Source: Spirosoma rhododendri
GTDB taxonomy: Bacteria; Bacteroidota; Bacteroidia; Cytophagales; Spirosomataceae
Length of the DNA stretch: 64,000 nt
Reading direction: 5' to 3'
NCBI RefSeq assembly: GCF_012849055.1
Contig: NZ_CP051677.1
Location: 2,494,501 to 2,558,500, forward strand
Under the pieces are notes generated by a model that was not told the DNA's origin, ran no database searches, and saw only the letters and a program-made list of their open reading frames with translations. Each line of letters starts with the position of its first letter. Positions within the stretch are counted from its first letter, which is position 1. Positions 9,257 to 17,984 of this stretch are shown piece by piece. Both the position numbers and the translations under genes were made by a program.

Positions 9257-11062
9257 CTACAGCGCCAGTTCTTTCTCCGTTACGATCGTGAGCACTTCGG
9301 TGTCTTTCAGCCGCACGGCAAGGCCCAGCGTTTTGGGCACTTCGTAGTGGAAATAAAACTTCATCGTGTGTAGCTTGCCTTCGTAGAACGCTAGTTCGTC
9401 GCCCTGCGGATTCTGCGTTAGCATGGCCTGCTTCGCCACGACGCTTTGCTTGAGCCACTGCCACGCTACGACCACGATGCCAAACAGCTCCAGAAACAGC
9501 GTAGCATCGGCGAGGTAGCGTTCCGTGTCGCCGTTCATGGCGTGGGGCATCAGGCTTTCGACCACTTCCTGCGTCCGTTTCAGTTCGGCACCGAGTTGCT
9601 GGGCGTAGGGCTTCAGTTCGTCGTGCGTACTGGCTTCCCGGATCGTTTTGCTCATCTCGGCAAACAGCAGCTGCGGACCTTTGCCGCCCTTCTGCGTCAT
9701 CTTACGGCCCAGCAGATCCTGCGCCTGAATACCCGTGGTGCCTTCGTAGATGGGCGTAATGCGGATGTCGCGGTACAACTGCTCGACGGGAAAATCTTCC
9801 GTAAAGCCGTAGCCGCCGAACGTTTGCAGACTCTGACTCACCGACTGTACGCCCATTTCCGAGGGGTACGATTTCGCCACCGGCATCAGCAGGTCGAGCA
9901 GCAGGAACGCGTTTTCTTTCTCCTCGCCCTCAGCTACTTCGCTGATGTCGTACAGGCGGGCGGCTTCCAGCAGCAGCGACAGCGACCCTTCGGTTACGGC
10001 CTTCTGGAACAGCAACATCCGGCGGACGTCGGGGTGGTTGATGATCGCCGTTTGGGGGGCGTCGAGCAGGTTTTTCTCGTTCAACCGGCGGCTTTGCGGG
10101 CGTTCGCGGGCGTATTGTAGAGCCGAGTAGTAAGCCGCCGTCGCGATGGCAGCGGCTGTCATCCCCACGCCAATCCGCGCTTCGTTCATCATCTGGAACA
10201 TGTAGCGCAGGCCCTGATGCGGTTCGCCGACAATGTAGCCAATCGTGTTGTCGTTCGACCCCATCGTCAGGTACATGGCCGGAACACCTTTCTGCCCCAG
10301 CTTGTGATACACCCCCGTCGATTGCACATCGTTGTCGACCACGTTGCCCTGCTCATCGAGTCGGAACTTGGGCACGACGAATAAGGAAATGCCTTTCGTG
10401 CCTTTGGGTGCCCCGTCGATGCGGGCCAGCATGAGGTGGATAATGTTGTCGGCGGCATCGTGGTCACCGGCCGAGATAAACACTTTCTGGCCGCTTATTT
10501 TGTATGACCCATCGGGGAGTGGCGTGGCTGATGTCGTTACGTCTGAGAGCGACGAACCGGCCTGTGGTTCGGTCAGGGCCATTGTTCCCTGCCACGTTCC
10601 GGCCAGCAGATTTGGTACGTAAAATTCGCTTAGTTCGGGCGAGCCAAACGACGTAATCAGGTGGGCAGCTCCCGACGTCAGGCCGGTGTACATCATGCCG
10701 TTGTTGGCGGCCATCAGGATAAAGCTCACCGCTGAGTTAATCATCTCTGGTAGCTGCTGCCCGCCGTGATCGAACGAAAAACCAGCCCCGATCAGTCCGG
10801 CATCGCCCATCGCTTTCAGATACTCCCGGATCTTGGGGTGAACCGTTACTTTCCCGTCTTTGAGTTCGGGCTGATTCCGGTCGACGTCGCGCAGGTTGGG
10901 GTGCATGATCGTGTCGGCGATGTATGTAGCCGAGTCGAGCACGAGGTTAAATGTTTCCTTGTCGTGGGCACTGAAATACTCATATTTGGCCAGTTCTTCG
11001 GCCTTGAATACTTCGTGAAGCAGAAAATGCAGATTGCGTTTGCTGAAATAAGTTGTTGCCAT
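9257..11062 (-). CDS. Acyl-CoA dehydrogenase
   Basis: A 601-residue FAD flavoenzyme for alpha,beta-dehydrogenation of acyl-CoA in fatty-acid oxidation. It is longer than the roughly 380-residue classical enzyme. It has an N-terminal extension (YFSKRNLHFLLHEVF), the FAD/substrate loop ALTEPQAGSSLSDV, the FAD motif FGGYGFTEDFPVEQLYRD, and catalytic Glu in PIYEGTTGIQ at about residue 430. A C-terminal helical extension follows, as in the AidB/VLCAD-like group with an AcdN domain. Start ATG 11062 begins a typical MATTYFS. It stands alone; chain-length specificity cannot be read from sequence. Confidence 0.9.
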   Translation of the reverse strand: MATTYFSKRNLHFLLHEVFKAEELAKYEYFSAHDKETFNLVLDSATYIADTIMHPNLRDVDRNQPELKDGKVTVHPKIREYLKAMGDAGLIGAGFSFDHGGQQLPEMINSAVSFILMAANNGMMYTGLTSGAAHLITSFGSPELSEFYVPNLLAGTWQGTMALTEPQAGSSLSDVTTSATPLPDGSYKISGQKVFISAGDHDAADNIIHLMLARIDGAPKGTKGISLFVVPKFRLDEQGNVVDNDVQSTGVYHKLGQKGVPAMYLTMGSNDNTIGYIVGEPHQGLRYMFQMMNEARIGVGMTAAAIATAAYYSALQYARERPQSRRLNEKNLLDAPQTAIINHPDVRRMLLFQKAVTEGSLSLLLEAARLYDISEVAEGEEKENAFLLLDLLMPVAKSYPSEMGVQSVSQSLQTFGGYGFTEDFPVEQLYRDIRITPIYEGTTGIQAQDLLGRKMTQKGGKGPQLLFAEMSKTIREASTHDELKPYAQQLGAELKRTQEVVESLMPHAMNGDTERYLADATLFLELFGIVVVAWQWLKQSVVAKQAMLTQNPQGDELAFYEGKLHTMKFYFHYEVPKTLGLAVRLKDTEVLTIVTEKELAL

Positions 11063-11182
11063 GTGTATGATAAAGAGTTAGGATTAAACGGGAAGAAAGA
11101 GGTGAGATGAACGAGAAGAGACCACACCTGAGCTAAGTGCGTCCCATTTCTTCCCACATCATTCTTCTACACACGAAAAGCT

Positions 11183-11196
11183 GTATGCGTGCATAC
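11183..11196. promoter_or_regulatory. Palindrome in divergent promoter region, possible operator
   Basis: GTATGC-GT-GCATAC is a perfect 6+6 inverted repeat in the 246-nt spacer between the acyl-CoA dehydrogenase and the DUF2911 gene. A second one, GTTAGT-GGAAA-ACTAAC, lies at 11240-11256. Such palindromes are typical for dimeric repressors, including TetR-type fatty-acid regulators, but no regulator gene is nearby. Binding is speculative. Confidence 0.3.
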
Positions 11197-11308
11197 GGGT
11201 TGTTAAGTAAAAGTACCACGTTTTAAGCTTACTGTAAACTGTTAGTGGAAAACTAACGTTTATCGTTCGTCGTATACATGACGATCAAATCAAACCAATT
11301 AATCAAAC

Positions 11309-11833
11309 ATGAAAAAACTTGCTGTTCTCTTTACGCTGCTGTTTGCTGTTGTCTCACTGGTGCAGGCGCAGGACAAAAAGCCGCCAATGAGCCCCAAGAT
11401 TACGGCCGAGAGCCCCGATAAAAACATCAAGGTAATCTACGGTCAGCCGTCGAAGCGGGGCCGGGTTATCTTCGGTGAAAACGGTCTGGAGAAGTACGGT
11501 AAAGTATGGCGTACGGGTGCTAACGAAGCAACCGAAGTGACGTTCAAGAGTGATGTTATGTTCGGTGGCAAGATGGTAAAAGCGGGTACGTATACCCTAT
11601 ACACCATCCCCAACGCAAAAGAGTGGGACGTACTGCTGAACAGCACGCTGGGTCAGTGGGGGGCTTACGACTACGAAAAAATCAAAGGCAGCGACGTGGC
11701 TATGGTAAAAGTGCCGGTATCGATGAACAAGACACCGATCGAGAAACTGACCATCACGCCCGCTAACAGCAGCATCGCTATTGCCTGGGACAACATGACG
11801 GTTTCGGTGCCAGTAATGAAGCACGGCATGTAA
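11309..11833 (+). CDS. Secreted DUF2911 protein
   Basis: 174 residues with a clear Sec signal peptide (MKKLAVLFTLLFAVVSLVQAQ). The mature part matches the DUF2911 pattern common in Bacteroidota: SPDKNIKVIYGQPSKRGRVIF, WRTGANEATEVTF, AGTYTLYTIPN and WDNMTVSVPV. The domain is a predicted beta-sandwich of unknown function, probably periplasmic. It stands alone, followed by its own terminator. Confidence 0.85.
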   Translation: MKKLAVLFTLLFAVVSLVQAQDKKPPMSPKITAESPDKNIKVIYGQPSKRGRVIFGENGLEKYGKVWRTGANEATEVTFKSDVMFGGKMVKAGTYTLYTIPNAKEWDVLLNSTLGQWGAYDYEKIKGSDVAMVKVPVSMNKTPIEKLTITPANSSIAIAWDNMTVSVPVMKHGM

Positions 11834-12153
11834 GCCGGTAGAATCAGGTACTTTCCACTAGTACAATCCCTTTCACTCGACAGCCGTCCTGTGAAAGGGA
11901 TTTTTGTTTGTAAAGGGCTTATTTACAGCTATTTTGGGCCATTCGCTCAACAAAGAGTGATCTGTTAAAAAAAATTTCGTAATTCGCTAACAGACAAACG
12001 GTTATCCGGGTTGTAACCTCGATCGAGTATGGGCGGCAAGTAGAAGAATGAGTATCGACCGATTTAGTTAGCTGCCTGCCTGTACGGAATCGCCTGTCCG
12101 CACTTTTGTCGTATATCCAGCTATTTATACTGCCCTGTATCGGTCTGAAGCCC
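11834..12153. other. Intergenic region with terminator at its start
   Basis: A 320-nt spacer. After the terminator at 11865-11905 it contains an A-rich patch near 11967-11976 and no open frame of note. I see no clear promoter, although TTTTG at 12103-12107 may be part of one for the next gene. Confidence 0.4.
11865..11905 (+). terminator. Terminator of the DUF2911 gene
   Basis: A 12-bp stem, AATCCCTTTCAC (11865-11876) with GTGAAAGGGATT (11891-11902), followed by a T-run. Confidence 0.8.
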
Positions 12154-13023
12154 ATGAGTAAACTTTACATGCTTTTCTTTCTCGCCGTATTTGCTGCATT
12201 GCCCACGATGGGGCAGCAGGTCAGCGACTACTACCGACTGCCTGACCACAACCAGGTTCAGTACAATCGGCTGGTGACGCGCTACGGCGGAGCTTACATC
12301 AAAGACCGCTGGTATGTTTCGCTGACGGGTTTCGTCCGGGCCGACAAAGCACTGCTCGACAACTCGATTGGTGGGATGGTTGGAGCCCGACGCGTCGTGC
12401 GGCCGGGCTGGGGGGCACTGCTGGGCTGGGCCTACAAAGAAAAGTGGGCCGTGGAAGCCGGTTACGTTCAGTCGCCTGCCCATACGAGTTTGTCCGTTGA
12501 TCGGGGGCGCGTCGTTCCATCTCTGTTTCAATACGCCAACGATCAGCACAGTTTCGTGCTGCGGGGTAAGCGGTTACTGTTTTCAACAAGTGGTCCCTGG
12601 CGTCGGTCGGGTTTCTGGCTGACGGCGGGTGTGTGGCTGGTACCGGGCAAAGGCGGCAACCGGGGGGAACTGTCTCTGGCCGAATACGCCTATCGCAGCC
12701 GCGAAAAAGTCGATACGCTGCGGCTGTCGGGCGAAACGCAGCTCAGCAACACGCCTTCGGCCATTGCCGAACTGGGAGCCGAATATAGTGTTCGGCTGAG
12801 CAATCGCTTCGACCTGGGAATTTCGGCGCGGAAACTATGGGGGCTGGGCAGCTCTATCGATACGGATTTATCGTACAGCACAACGAGTAAGCCAACGCAG
12901 TATGCGCAGCTACGCGGTCTCGGCTCCGGCATGACCTACGGCATGACCCTGCGCTACAGCATAGCACTTAAGCAGCCGCTGAGCAACGTCCTGAAAAATA
13001 CGGGTAGCCGACTGGGCAAATAG
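12154..13023 (+). CDS. Secreted protein of unknown function, probable outer-membrane beta protein
   Basis: 289 residues from ATG 12154 (MSKLYMLFFLAVFAALPTMG, a signal peptide). An in-frame ATG 48 nt upstream would put a non-signal leader in front. The mature chain has alternating aromatic strands (WYVSLTGFVRADK, WGALLGWAYKEKWAVEAGY, YSVRLSNRFDLGISARKLWG) typical of a small outer-membrane barrel. I do not recognise a named family. It is monocistronic, between terminators. Confidence 0.7.
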   Translation: MSKLYMLFFLAVFAALPTMGQQVSDYYRLPDHNQVQYNRLVTRYGGAYIKDRWYVSLTGFVRADKALLDNSIGGMVGARRVVRPGWGALLGWAYKEKWAVEAGYVQSPAHTSLSVDRGRVVPSLFQYANDQHSFVLRGKRLLFSTSGPWRRSGFWLTAGVWLVPGKGGNRGELSLAEYAYRSREKVDTLRLSGETQLSNTPSAIAELGAEYSVRLSNRFDLGISARKLWGLGSSIDTDLSYSTTSKPTQYAQLRGLGSGMTYGMTLRYSIALKQPLSNVLKNTGSRLGK

Positions 13024-13046
13024 CGATCAGTTGATGGTTTAATTTG

Positions 13047-13090
13047 AAAAGCGGTATCAGGGCAGTATAGCCGATCTGATACCGCTTTTT
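13047..13090. terminator. Terminator
   Basis: A perfect 14-bp stem AAAAGCGGTATCAG (13047-13060) / CTGATACCGCTTTT (13076-13089), followed by T residues, just upstream of the sialate O-acetylesterase start. Confidence 0.8.
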
Positions 13091-13115
13091 ATGTTTGTAT
13101 ACGTTACTTGTTGGT

Positions 13116-15089
13116 ATGACTCGTTTATCCACTTACGCATTGGTGTTGGGACTGCTACTGACGGCTTCCGTTGGTATGGCCGCTGTTCGGTTGCCGCACG
13201 TCTTTGGCGATCACATGGTGTTACAACGCCGTAAGCCGCTCCCTGTCTGGGGATGGGCCGGGGCCGGTGAGAAAGTTACCGTCAGCCTGAATGGGCAGAC
13301 GAAAACAACTAAAGCTGCAAAAGACGGAACCTGGCGCGTCCGGCTCGACCCGATGGAAGCGGGTGGCCCGTATCAACTGACTGTGTCGGGAAAAGGTAAC
13401 TCGGTAACGCTTGCCGATGTCCTGTTGGGTGAAGTCTGGATATGTTCGGGGCAGTCGAATATGGAGTGGCAACTGATTGCTTCGACCAACGGTAAGGAAG
13501 AAGTACGACGGGCGAACTACCCGACAATCCGGCAGCTGTTTGTCAACAAAGACCTGAGCCTGACGCCCAAAGACGATATTTCCGGCGAATGGGCGGTGTG
13601 CAGCCCGGCTACGGCCGCCCAGTTTACGGCGGTGGGGTATTTCTTTGCCCGGCAACTACAGCGCGACCTCAACGTTCCAATCGGTTTGATCAACACGTCC
13701 TGGGGCGGCACTCATTCCGAAACCTGGACGAGCCGCGAAGCCCTGGCCCGCGATAGTACGCTGCGCTACATGGTCGAGAAGTTACCGGCTGATACCGACG
13801 AAGTGATTCGGGAGGGCAAGCAGCGAACCCAGGCACTACTTCAGACCCAGCAGGGCGGCTTACCAACGGCCGCCGAGCAGCGGACTTTTGCCGATCCCGG
13901 TCTGAACACCAGTCAGTGGAAATCGATGAACATGCCCGGCGACTGGCAGTGGGGCGGCTTGCCCAATATCGACGGATCGGTCTGGTTTCGGCGTGAGGTA
14001 CTTATTCCCGAGGGCCAATCGCCCGATAACATGACGTTGGTGATGGGATCAATTGATGATAATGATTCGACATTCGTCAATGGCCAACTGGTTGGCTCGA
14101 AGCGGGGGATGGGAAAGCGTGGATATACCTTGCCGGCTGGTCTGCTCAAGACGGGGCGCAACGTGATTGCCGTTCGGGTGGAAGACACGGGCGGAGCCGG
14201 TGGCATCGTAGGCGCGGCTGATCAGTTGAAACTGGCGGGTCCGAATGATGACATTCCACTGGCCGGGCAGTGGCAGTATAGAGCAGCCGAAATCAGTCCG
14301 TGGTCGTACAAACCGGGGCCGAATTCGTATCCGACCCAGTTGTTCAACGCCATGTTGTTGCCGCTGATTCCGTATGCTATCGAAGGGGTAATCTGGTATC
14401 AGGGTGAATCGAACGCGGGGCGGTCGTACCAGTACCGACGGGCGTTTCCGGCGATGATTCAGGACTGGCGGCAACGCTGGGGCGAGGGTGATTTTCCGTT
14501 CCTGTTTGTGCAACTAGCCAGTTTCGATGCGGGTGGCGGAAATAGCCAGAAAGGAAGCGGCTGGGCGGAACTACGGGAAGCGCAGACGATGACGCTCGAT
14601 CTGCCCGCCACGGGTATGGCCGTTACGTCAGACATCGGAGAGCCCCATGACATTCACCCAAAAAATAAACAGGACGTTGGTTTGCGGCTTGCTGCTGAAG
14701 CCATGCGCGTGGCCTACGATTCGGCCGGAAAAGCCGGTACGCAATCGCGTGGCCCAATGTTCGACAAAATGACGGTCGCAAACGGACAGGTGACACTTTC
14801 GTTTAAAAACGCGCCCGGCGGCCTGATGACCAAAGACAGGTACGGCTACGTCCGGGGCTTTGAAGTTGCCGGTGCCGACCAGCAGTTTCACTACGCGAAA
14901 GCCGAGATTCGGGGCGGCTCTATCGTCGTTCACGCCGATTCAGTAGCAACGCCCGTCGCCGTCCGCTACGGCTGGGCCGACGATAACAGCGACGCCAACC
15001 TCTACAACAAAGGCGGGTTTCCGGCCGTCCCGTTCCGCATGGACACGTGGAAGGGAGTTACGGAAGGAGGGCGATTTACGGGTCAGTAG
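13116..15089 (+). CDS. Secreted sialate O-acetylesterase (SGNH family)
   Basis: A 657-residue carbohydrate esterase that removes O-acetyl groups from sialic acid or related sugars. ATG 13116 gives a signal peptide ending near GMAA; an in-frame TTG at 13095 is less likely. The N-terminal strands (VRLPHVFGDHMVLQRRKPLPVWG) are the family hallmark. The nucleophile Ser is in CSGQSNMEW at about residue 117. Asp and His are probably in TSDIGEPHDIHP, with GVIWYQGESN between. A jelly-roll, galactose-binding-like insertion (FRREVLIPEG ... DDNDSTFVNGQLVG) sits in the middle, as in many Bacteroidota members. It acts in the periplasm or outside the cell, and similar proteins also deacetylate plant polysaccharides such as xylan. 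Confidence 0.9.
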   Translation: MTRLSTYALVLGLLLTASVGMAAVRLPHVFGDHMVLQRRKPLPVWGWAGAGEKVTVSLNGQTKTTKAAKDGTWRVRLDPMEAGGPYQLTVSGKGNSVTLADVLLGEVWICSGQSNMEWQLIASTNGKEEVRRANYPTIRQLFVNKDLSLTPKDDISGEWAVCSPATAAQFTAVGYFFARQLQRDLNVPIGLINTSWGGTHSETWTSREALARDSTLRYMVEKLPADTDEVIREGKQRTQALLQTQQGGLPTAAEQRTFADPGLNTSQWKSMNMPGDWQWGGLPNIDGSVWFRREVLIPEGQSPDNMTLVMGSIDDNDSTFVNGQLVGSKRGMGKRGYTLPAGLLKTGRNVIAVRVEDTGGAGGIVGAADQLKLAGPNDDIPLAGQWQYRAAEISPWSYKPGPNSYPTQLFNAMLLPLIPYAIEGVIWYQGESNAGRSYQYRRAFPAMIQDWRQRWGEGDFPFLFVQLASFDAGGGNSQKGSGWAELREAQTMTLDLPATGMAVTSDIGEPHDIHPKNKQDVGLRLAAEAMRVAYDSAGKAGTQSRGPMFDKMTVANGQVTLSFKNAPGGLMTKDRYGYVRGFEVAGADQQFHYAKAEIRGGSIVVHADSVATPVAVRYGWADDNSDANLYNKGGFPAVPFRMDTWKGVTEGGRFTGQ

Positions 15090-15095
15090 CTTTTT

Positions 15096-15308
15096 CTTGA
15101 ACTGTGATTTTTGTGATTGCTTTGATGGACTATGATTTATTTTTCCTTGAATCAGGGAAATCAGTAAGTCTTGAACTGTGATTTTCTTTTCCTTGAATCA
15201 GCGAAATCATATAATCAGCGGGAATCATAGTTCAAGATTGTTTAAATCAGCGGAATCAATAAATCAGAAAAATCACAGTGCAGAAAAATCGGGTAAATCA
15301 TAGGTCAA
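15096..15308. repeat. Interspersed repeat cluster, GAACTGTGATT / AATCA family
   Basis: The 300-nt spacer 15090-15389 is mostly filled by this cluster. It has three units: about 15096-15168 and 15169-15240, which both open with CTTGAACTGTGATT, and 15241-15308. The second unit closes with GAATCATAGTTCAAG, making a palindromic element. Inside, AATCA recurs every 8-9 nt. The same family fills 18853-19095. Confidence 0.85.
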
Positions 15309-15321
15309 AGCAGCCAATTGG

Positions 15322-15351
15322 TTGATTCATAGTGGAAAACGATTAGTTTTA
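15322..15351 (+). promoter_or_regulatory. Candidate promoter of the class V aminotransferase
   Basis: TTG at 15322-15324, a 19-nt spacer, then TAGTTTTA at 15344-15351, one mismatch from the Bacteroidota -7 box TAnnTTTG. This places the transcription start about 30 nt before ATG 15390. Confidence 0.4.
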
Positions 15352-15389
15352 CTTGCGTATCTACTTGACAACCTCTCCTGTTTTTGACC

Positions 15390-16706
15390 ATGACAACCCG
15401 TCGATCCTTCTTCCGCCAGACGGCGGTGGCCGCTACAAGCGCGCTGACACTCCCCACATTTCTCCCTGATTCGTTTGCCAACCCCCTTACCAGAACCGAC
15501 GCCGGATTGAAATCTGCGGCTGAATGGGCAGCCGACGAAGATTTCTGGGCGTGGGTAAAATCGGAATATACCGTATCGCCTAATCTGCTCAACCTCAACA
15601 ATGGCGGGGTGTGCCCGCAGCCGAAGGTCGTGCAGGATGCGCATATCCGGTTTTACCAGTATGCCAATGAAGCGCCCTCGTACTACATGTGGCGAATTCT
15701 GGATCAGGGTCGCGAAGCGCTGCGCGAAAAACTGGCTGATCTGGCGGGTTGCTCGGCCGAAGAATTAGCGATCAACCGCAATGCGACGGAAGGACTCAAC
15801 ACCGTGATTTTCGGGCTAAATCTGAAGCCGGGCGACGAAGTTGTGCTGACGAAGCAGGATTACCCCAACATGCTTAACGCCTGGAAACAGCGCGAAAAGC
15901 GCGACGGTATCAAGCTGGTGTATCTGAATCTTGACCTACCCAGCGAGAATGACGACGCGATTACTGAACAGTTTGTGAAGGCGTTTACGCCACGCACGAA
16001 AGTGGTGCACGTAACGCACCTGGTCAACTGGGTAGGGCAGGTGTTGCCCGTGCGGAAAATTGCCGACGAAGCGCACAAGCGGGGCATCGAAGTCATTGCC
16101 GACGGGGCGCACTCGTTTGCCCTGTTCGATTTCAAAATTCCCGACCTCGGCGCGGACTATTACGCCACCAGTCTGCACAAATGGCTATGCGCGCCCTTCG
16201 GCAGCGGTATGCTTTACATCCGTCAGCCGAAAATCAAGAACGTTTGGGCATTGCTGTCGAATACAGAACCCGACGGGCCTGACATCCGCAAGTTCGAAAG
16301 TCTGGGCACACGATCGTTCGCATCGGAAATGGCGATTGGGACGGCGGTTGACTTCCACAACAGTATCGGGTCGGCGCGGAAATTTGCCCGGGCGCATTAC
16401 CTGAAAAACTACTGGATGGAGCGGGTGAAAGACATACCCGGCGTGAAGCTACATACGTCGTTCAAACCCGAACATGCGGGCGCAGTAGCGTTGTTCTCCA
16501 TCGACGGGATGAAACCCAGCGAGATCGACGGGCAACTGATGAACCAGCATAAAATTCATACGGTCGGTATCGACTGGGAAAACATTCACGGCATCCGCGT
16601 AACCCCGCACATTTACCACACACCCAAAGACCTCGACCGGTTGGTTGCCGCTATCGACAGCATTGCCGGTAAACGGGCGCTGGCGCAAAAGCAGAAGAAA
16701 AGCTAA
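15390..16706 (+). CDS. Tat-exported class V aminotransferase (isopenicillin N epimerase-like)
   Basis: 438 residues from ATG 15390 (a TTG two codons upstream is ignored). A twin-arginine signal RRSFFRQTAVAATSA leads a PLP fold. The lysine is in TSLHKWLCAPFGSGML, with DGAHSFALFDF holding the cofactor-binding Asp. The N-terminal LNLNNGGVCPQPKVV and INRNATEGLNTVIFG match the isopenicillin N epimerase/cysteine desulfurase-like subgroup. Tat export implies folding with PLP in the cytoplasm before transport to the periplasm. The true substrate is not known; in this subgroup the name epimerase is usually only homology-based. Confidence 0.85.
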   Translation: MTTRRSFFRQTAVAATSALTLPTFLPDSFANPLTRTDAGLKSAAEWAADEDFWAWVKSEYTVSPNLLNLNNGGVCPQPKVVQDAHIRFYQYANEAPSYYMWRILDQGREALREKLADLAGCSAEELAINRNATEGLNTVIFGLNLKPGDEVVLTKQDYPNMLNAWKQREKRDGIKLVYLNLDLPSENDDAITEQFVKAFTPRTKVVHVTHLVNWVGQVLPVRKIADEAHKRGIEVIADGAHSFALFDFKIPDLGADYYATSLHKWLCAPFGSGMLYIRQPKIKNVWALLSNTEPDGPDIRKFESLGTRSFASEMAIGTAVDFHNSIGSARKFARAHYLKNYWMERVKDIPGVKLHTSFKPEHAGAVALFSIDGMKPSEIDGQLMNQHKIHTVGIDWENIHGIRVTPHIYHTPKDLDRLVAAIDSIAGKRALAQKQKKS

Positions 16707-17126
16707 CTACTGCTTTCTCCGCATCTCGATCTTTCGCATCGGCATTTTGTCGACCAGGCCAAACAACTGCGCCGGGTCGACGGGGTGCCGATACGTTTCT
16801 TTAACGCCCCCGTCTTTGCCGATCAGCCAGCCCATAAAGCCCACGTTGGGATTGAGTTTGTATGTCTGCTCCAGAAACTGCCGGTCGGCGGCTGACACCG
16901 TCGCGGCATCGAGCGTGATCACATCCATATCGCGATCGTCAAGTTCAGCCTGGGCGGATTGAAGTTTGCGCTGTTGCTCGGTCAAACCACCCGACGGCGT
17001 TCCGTAGAACAGCAGCACCCGGCGATCATCGCGTTTTTCGCGCAGCCGGTTTTTCAGTGGTTTTGTCTGTGCCTGCACCAGCGTGCCAAGCAGTAGCAGC
17101 GGAAGCATAATGAGCCATTTTCGCAT
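16707..17126 (-). CDS. Secreted DUF4174 protein
   Basis: 139 residues from ATG 17126 (MRKWLIMLPLLLLGTLVQAQ, a signal peptide). The longer frame starting at 17198 reads through the hairpin at 17132-17196 and is not credible. The mature part (RVLLFYGTPSGG, LDDRDMDVITLD, VGFMGWLIGKDGGVKETYRHPVD) matches DUF4174, a thioredoxin-fold-like domain without catalytic cysteines here. Function unknown. Confidence 0.8.
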   Translation of the reverse strand: MRKWLIMLPLLLLGTLVQAQTKPLKNRLREKRDDRRVLLFYGTPSGGLTEQQRKLQSAQAELDDRDMDVITLDAATVSAADRQFLEQTYKLNPNVGFMGWLIGKDGGVKETYRHPVDPAQLFGLVDKMPMRKIEMRRKQ

Positions 17127-17131
17127 GGTTT

Positions 17132-17196
17132 GTCTCAAACAGCTTCCCAGCTGTTTGTTTTTGTGTTTAGCAAACAGCTGGGAAGCTGTTTGAGAC
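17132..17196. repeat. Intergenic hairpin, AAACAGCT family (perfect 26-bp arms)
   Basis: The arms at 17132-17157 and 17171-17196 are perfect complements around a 13-nt T-rich loop. Each arm is itself nearly palindromic (AAACAGCTT ccc AGCTGTTT), so the single strand can also fold into two smaller hairpins. It lies between groES and the DUF4174 gene, both on the minus strand. Confidence 0.85.
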
Positions 17197-17204
17197 AAGG
17201 TTCT

Positions 17205-17582
17205 CTAATCCAGATCTTCTGACCGTTCCAGCAGGAGGATCGACCCCTGCGGTACGATTACGTACTGCTCCCCTTCGTATTGCAGGTCGATGGCGTTACG
17301 TTGCAGATACAACGCCAGGTCGCCTTCCTGCGCCTGTAGCGGCATATATTTTACAGCCTCCTCCGCTTCTTTCCAGGGCTCGTCTTCCGACGGTGTGGGG
17401 ATGGGATAACCCGGCCCCACTTTGATAACGTAACCCGACTGCACCTGTTCTTTTTCCTGTACTGTCGGCGGCAGATACAGACCACTTGCCGTGCGGTCGG
17501 TAGCGTCTTTGGGTTTAATCAGCACCCGGTCGCCCACGACGATCAGGCGTTTGAGTTTATTGTCGGCAGAAATTCCAAGCAT
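17205..17582 (-). CDS. Orphan GroES-family co-chaperonin
   Basis: 125 residues with the Cpn10 fold: VVGDRVLIKPKDATDRTASGLYLPPTVQEKEQVQSGYVIKVGPG covers the first strands and the mobile loop, and QYVIVPQGSILLLE is the closing strand. It is longer than the usual 95-100 residues because of an acidic insert (PTPSEDEPWKEAEEAVKYMP) where the roof loop should be. No groEL is adjacent. Whether it caps GroEL or has a separate job is unknown; orphan GroES-like proteins of this size are seen in related Cytophagales. Name given by fold only. Confidence 0.85.
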   Translation of the reverse strand: MLGISADNKLKRLIVVGDRVLIKPKDATDRTASGLYLPPTVQEKEQVQSGYVIKVGPGYPIPTPSEDEPWKEAEEAVKYMPLQAQEGDLALYLQRNAIDLQYEGEQYVIVPQGSILLLERSEDLD

Positions 17583-17596
17583 TACTCTGTGTTTAA

Positions 17597-17674
17597 TGGT
17601 TAAGGTCTAACGTTCAAGGTTGTGTCCCGGATGTTAGCTCGTTGAGCCAAACATTGGACGTTAAACCTTAAACT
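17597..17674. repeat. Intergenic hairpin, GTTTAAGGTTT family
   Basis: An imperfect inverted repeat: GGTTAAGGTCTAACGTTCAA on the left pairs with a segment ending CGTTAAACCTTAAAC on the right. It is the same family as 54863-54934 and 55337-55410. It lies between yidD and groES, both on the minus strand. Confidence 0.7.
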
Positions 17675-17676
17675 AA

Positions 17677-17886
17677 TCAGGGTACCGGATCGTATCCGTG
17701 GCCACCCCACGGGTGGCAGCGGCTGATGCGCTTCAGCCCCATGCGGCCACCCCGCCACGCGCCGTACTTCCGCACTGCTTCGATCATGTATTGCGAGCAG
17801 GTAGGTGTGTACCGGCAGGCGTTGGGCAGGTAAGGCGAGAGCATCGCCTGATACGCCCTGACGAGTCCGATAACCACTGATTTCAT
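17677..17886 (-). CDS. yidD: Membrane protein insertion efficiency factor YidD
   Basis: 69 residues from ATG 17886. It shows the full YidD signature: [32 protein letters not shown], with CRYTPTCS as the cysteine core, then [26 protein letters not shown]. It is a small amphipathic protein at the inner membrane that helps YidC insert proteins. The frame continues upstream but [12 protein letters not shown] is the family start. It is divergent from lgt across a 98-nt spacer. Confidence 0.92.
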   Translation of the reverse strand: MKSVVIGLVRAYQAMLSPYLPNACRYTPTCSQYMIEAVRKYGAWRGGRMGLKRISRCHPWGGHGYDPVP

Positions 17887-17933
17887 CACGTTGGGGTAAA
17901 CACCAAAATGGCCAAAAACTTTCCCGCAATCTG

Positions 17934-17941
17934 TATCTTTG
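17934..17941 (+). promoter_or_regulatory. Candidate -7 box of the lgt promoter
   Basis: TATCTTTG fits TAnnTTTG exactly and lies 43 nt before the lgt start. No TTG is found at the expected 17-23 nt upstream, so only the -7 part is supported. Confidence 0.35.
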
Positions 17942-17984
17942 CCCACTACCCGCTGATCGCATCGGGCTTATACGCACAAACCTC

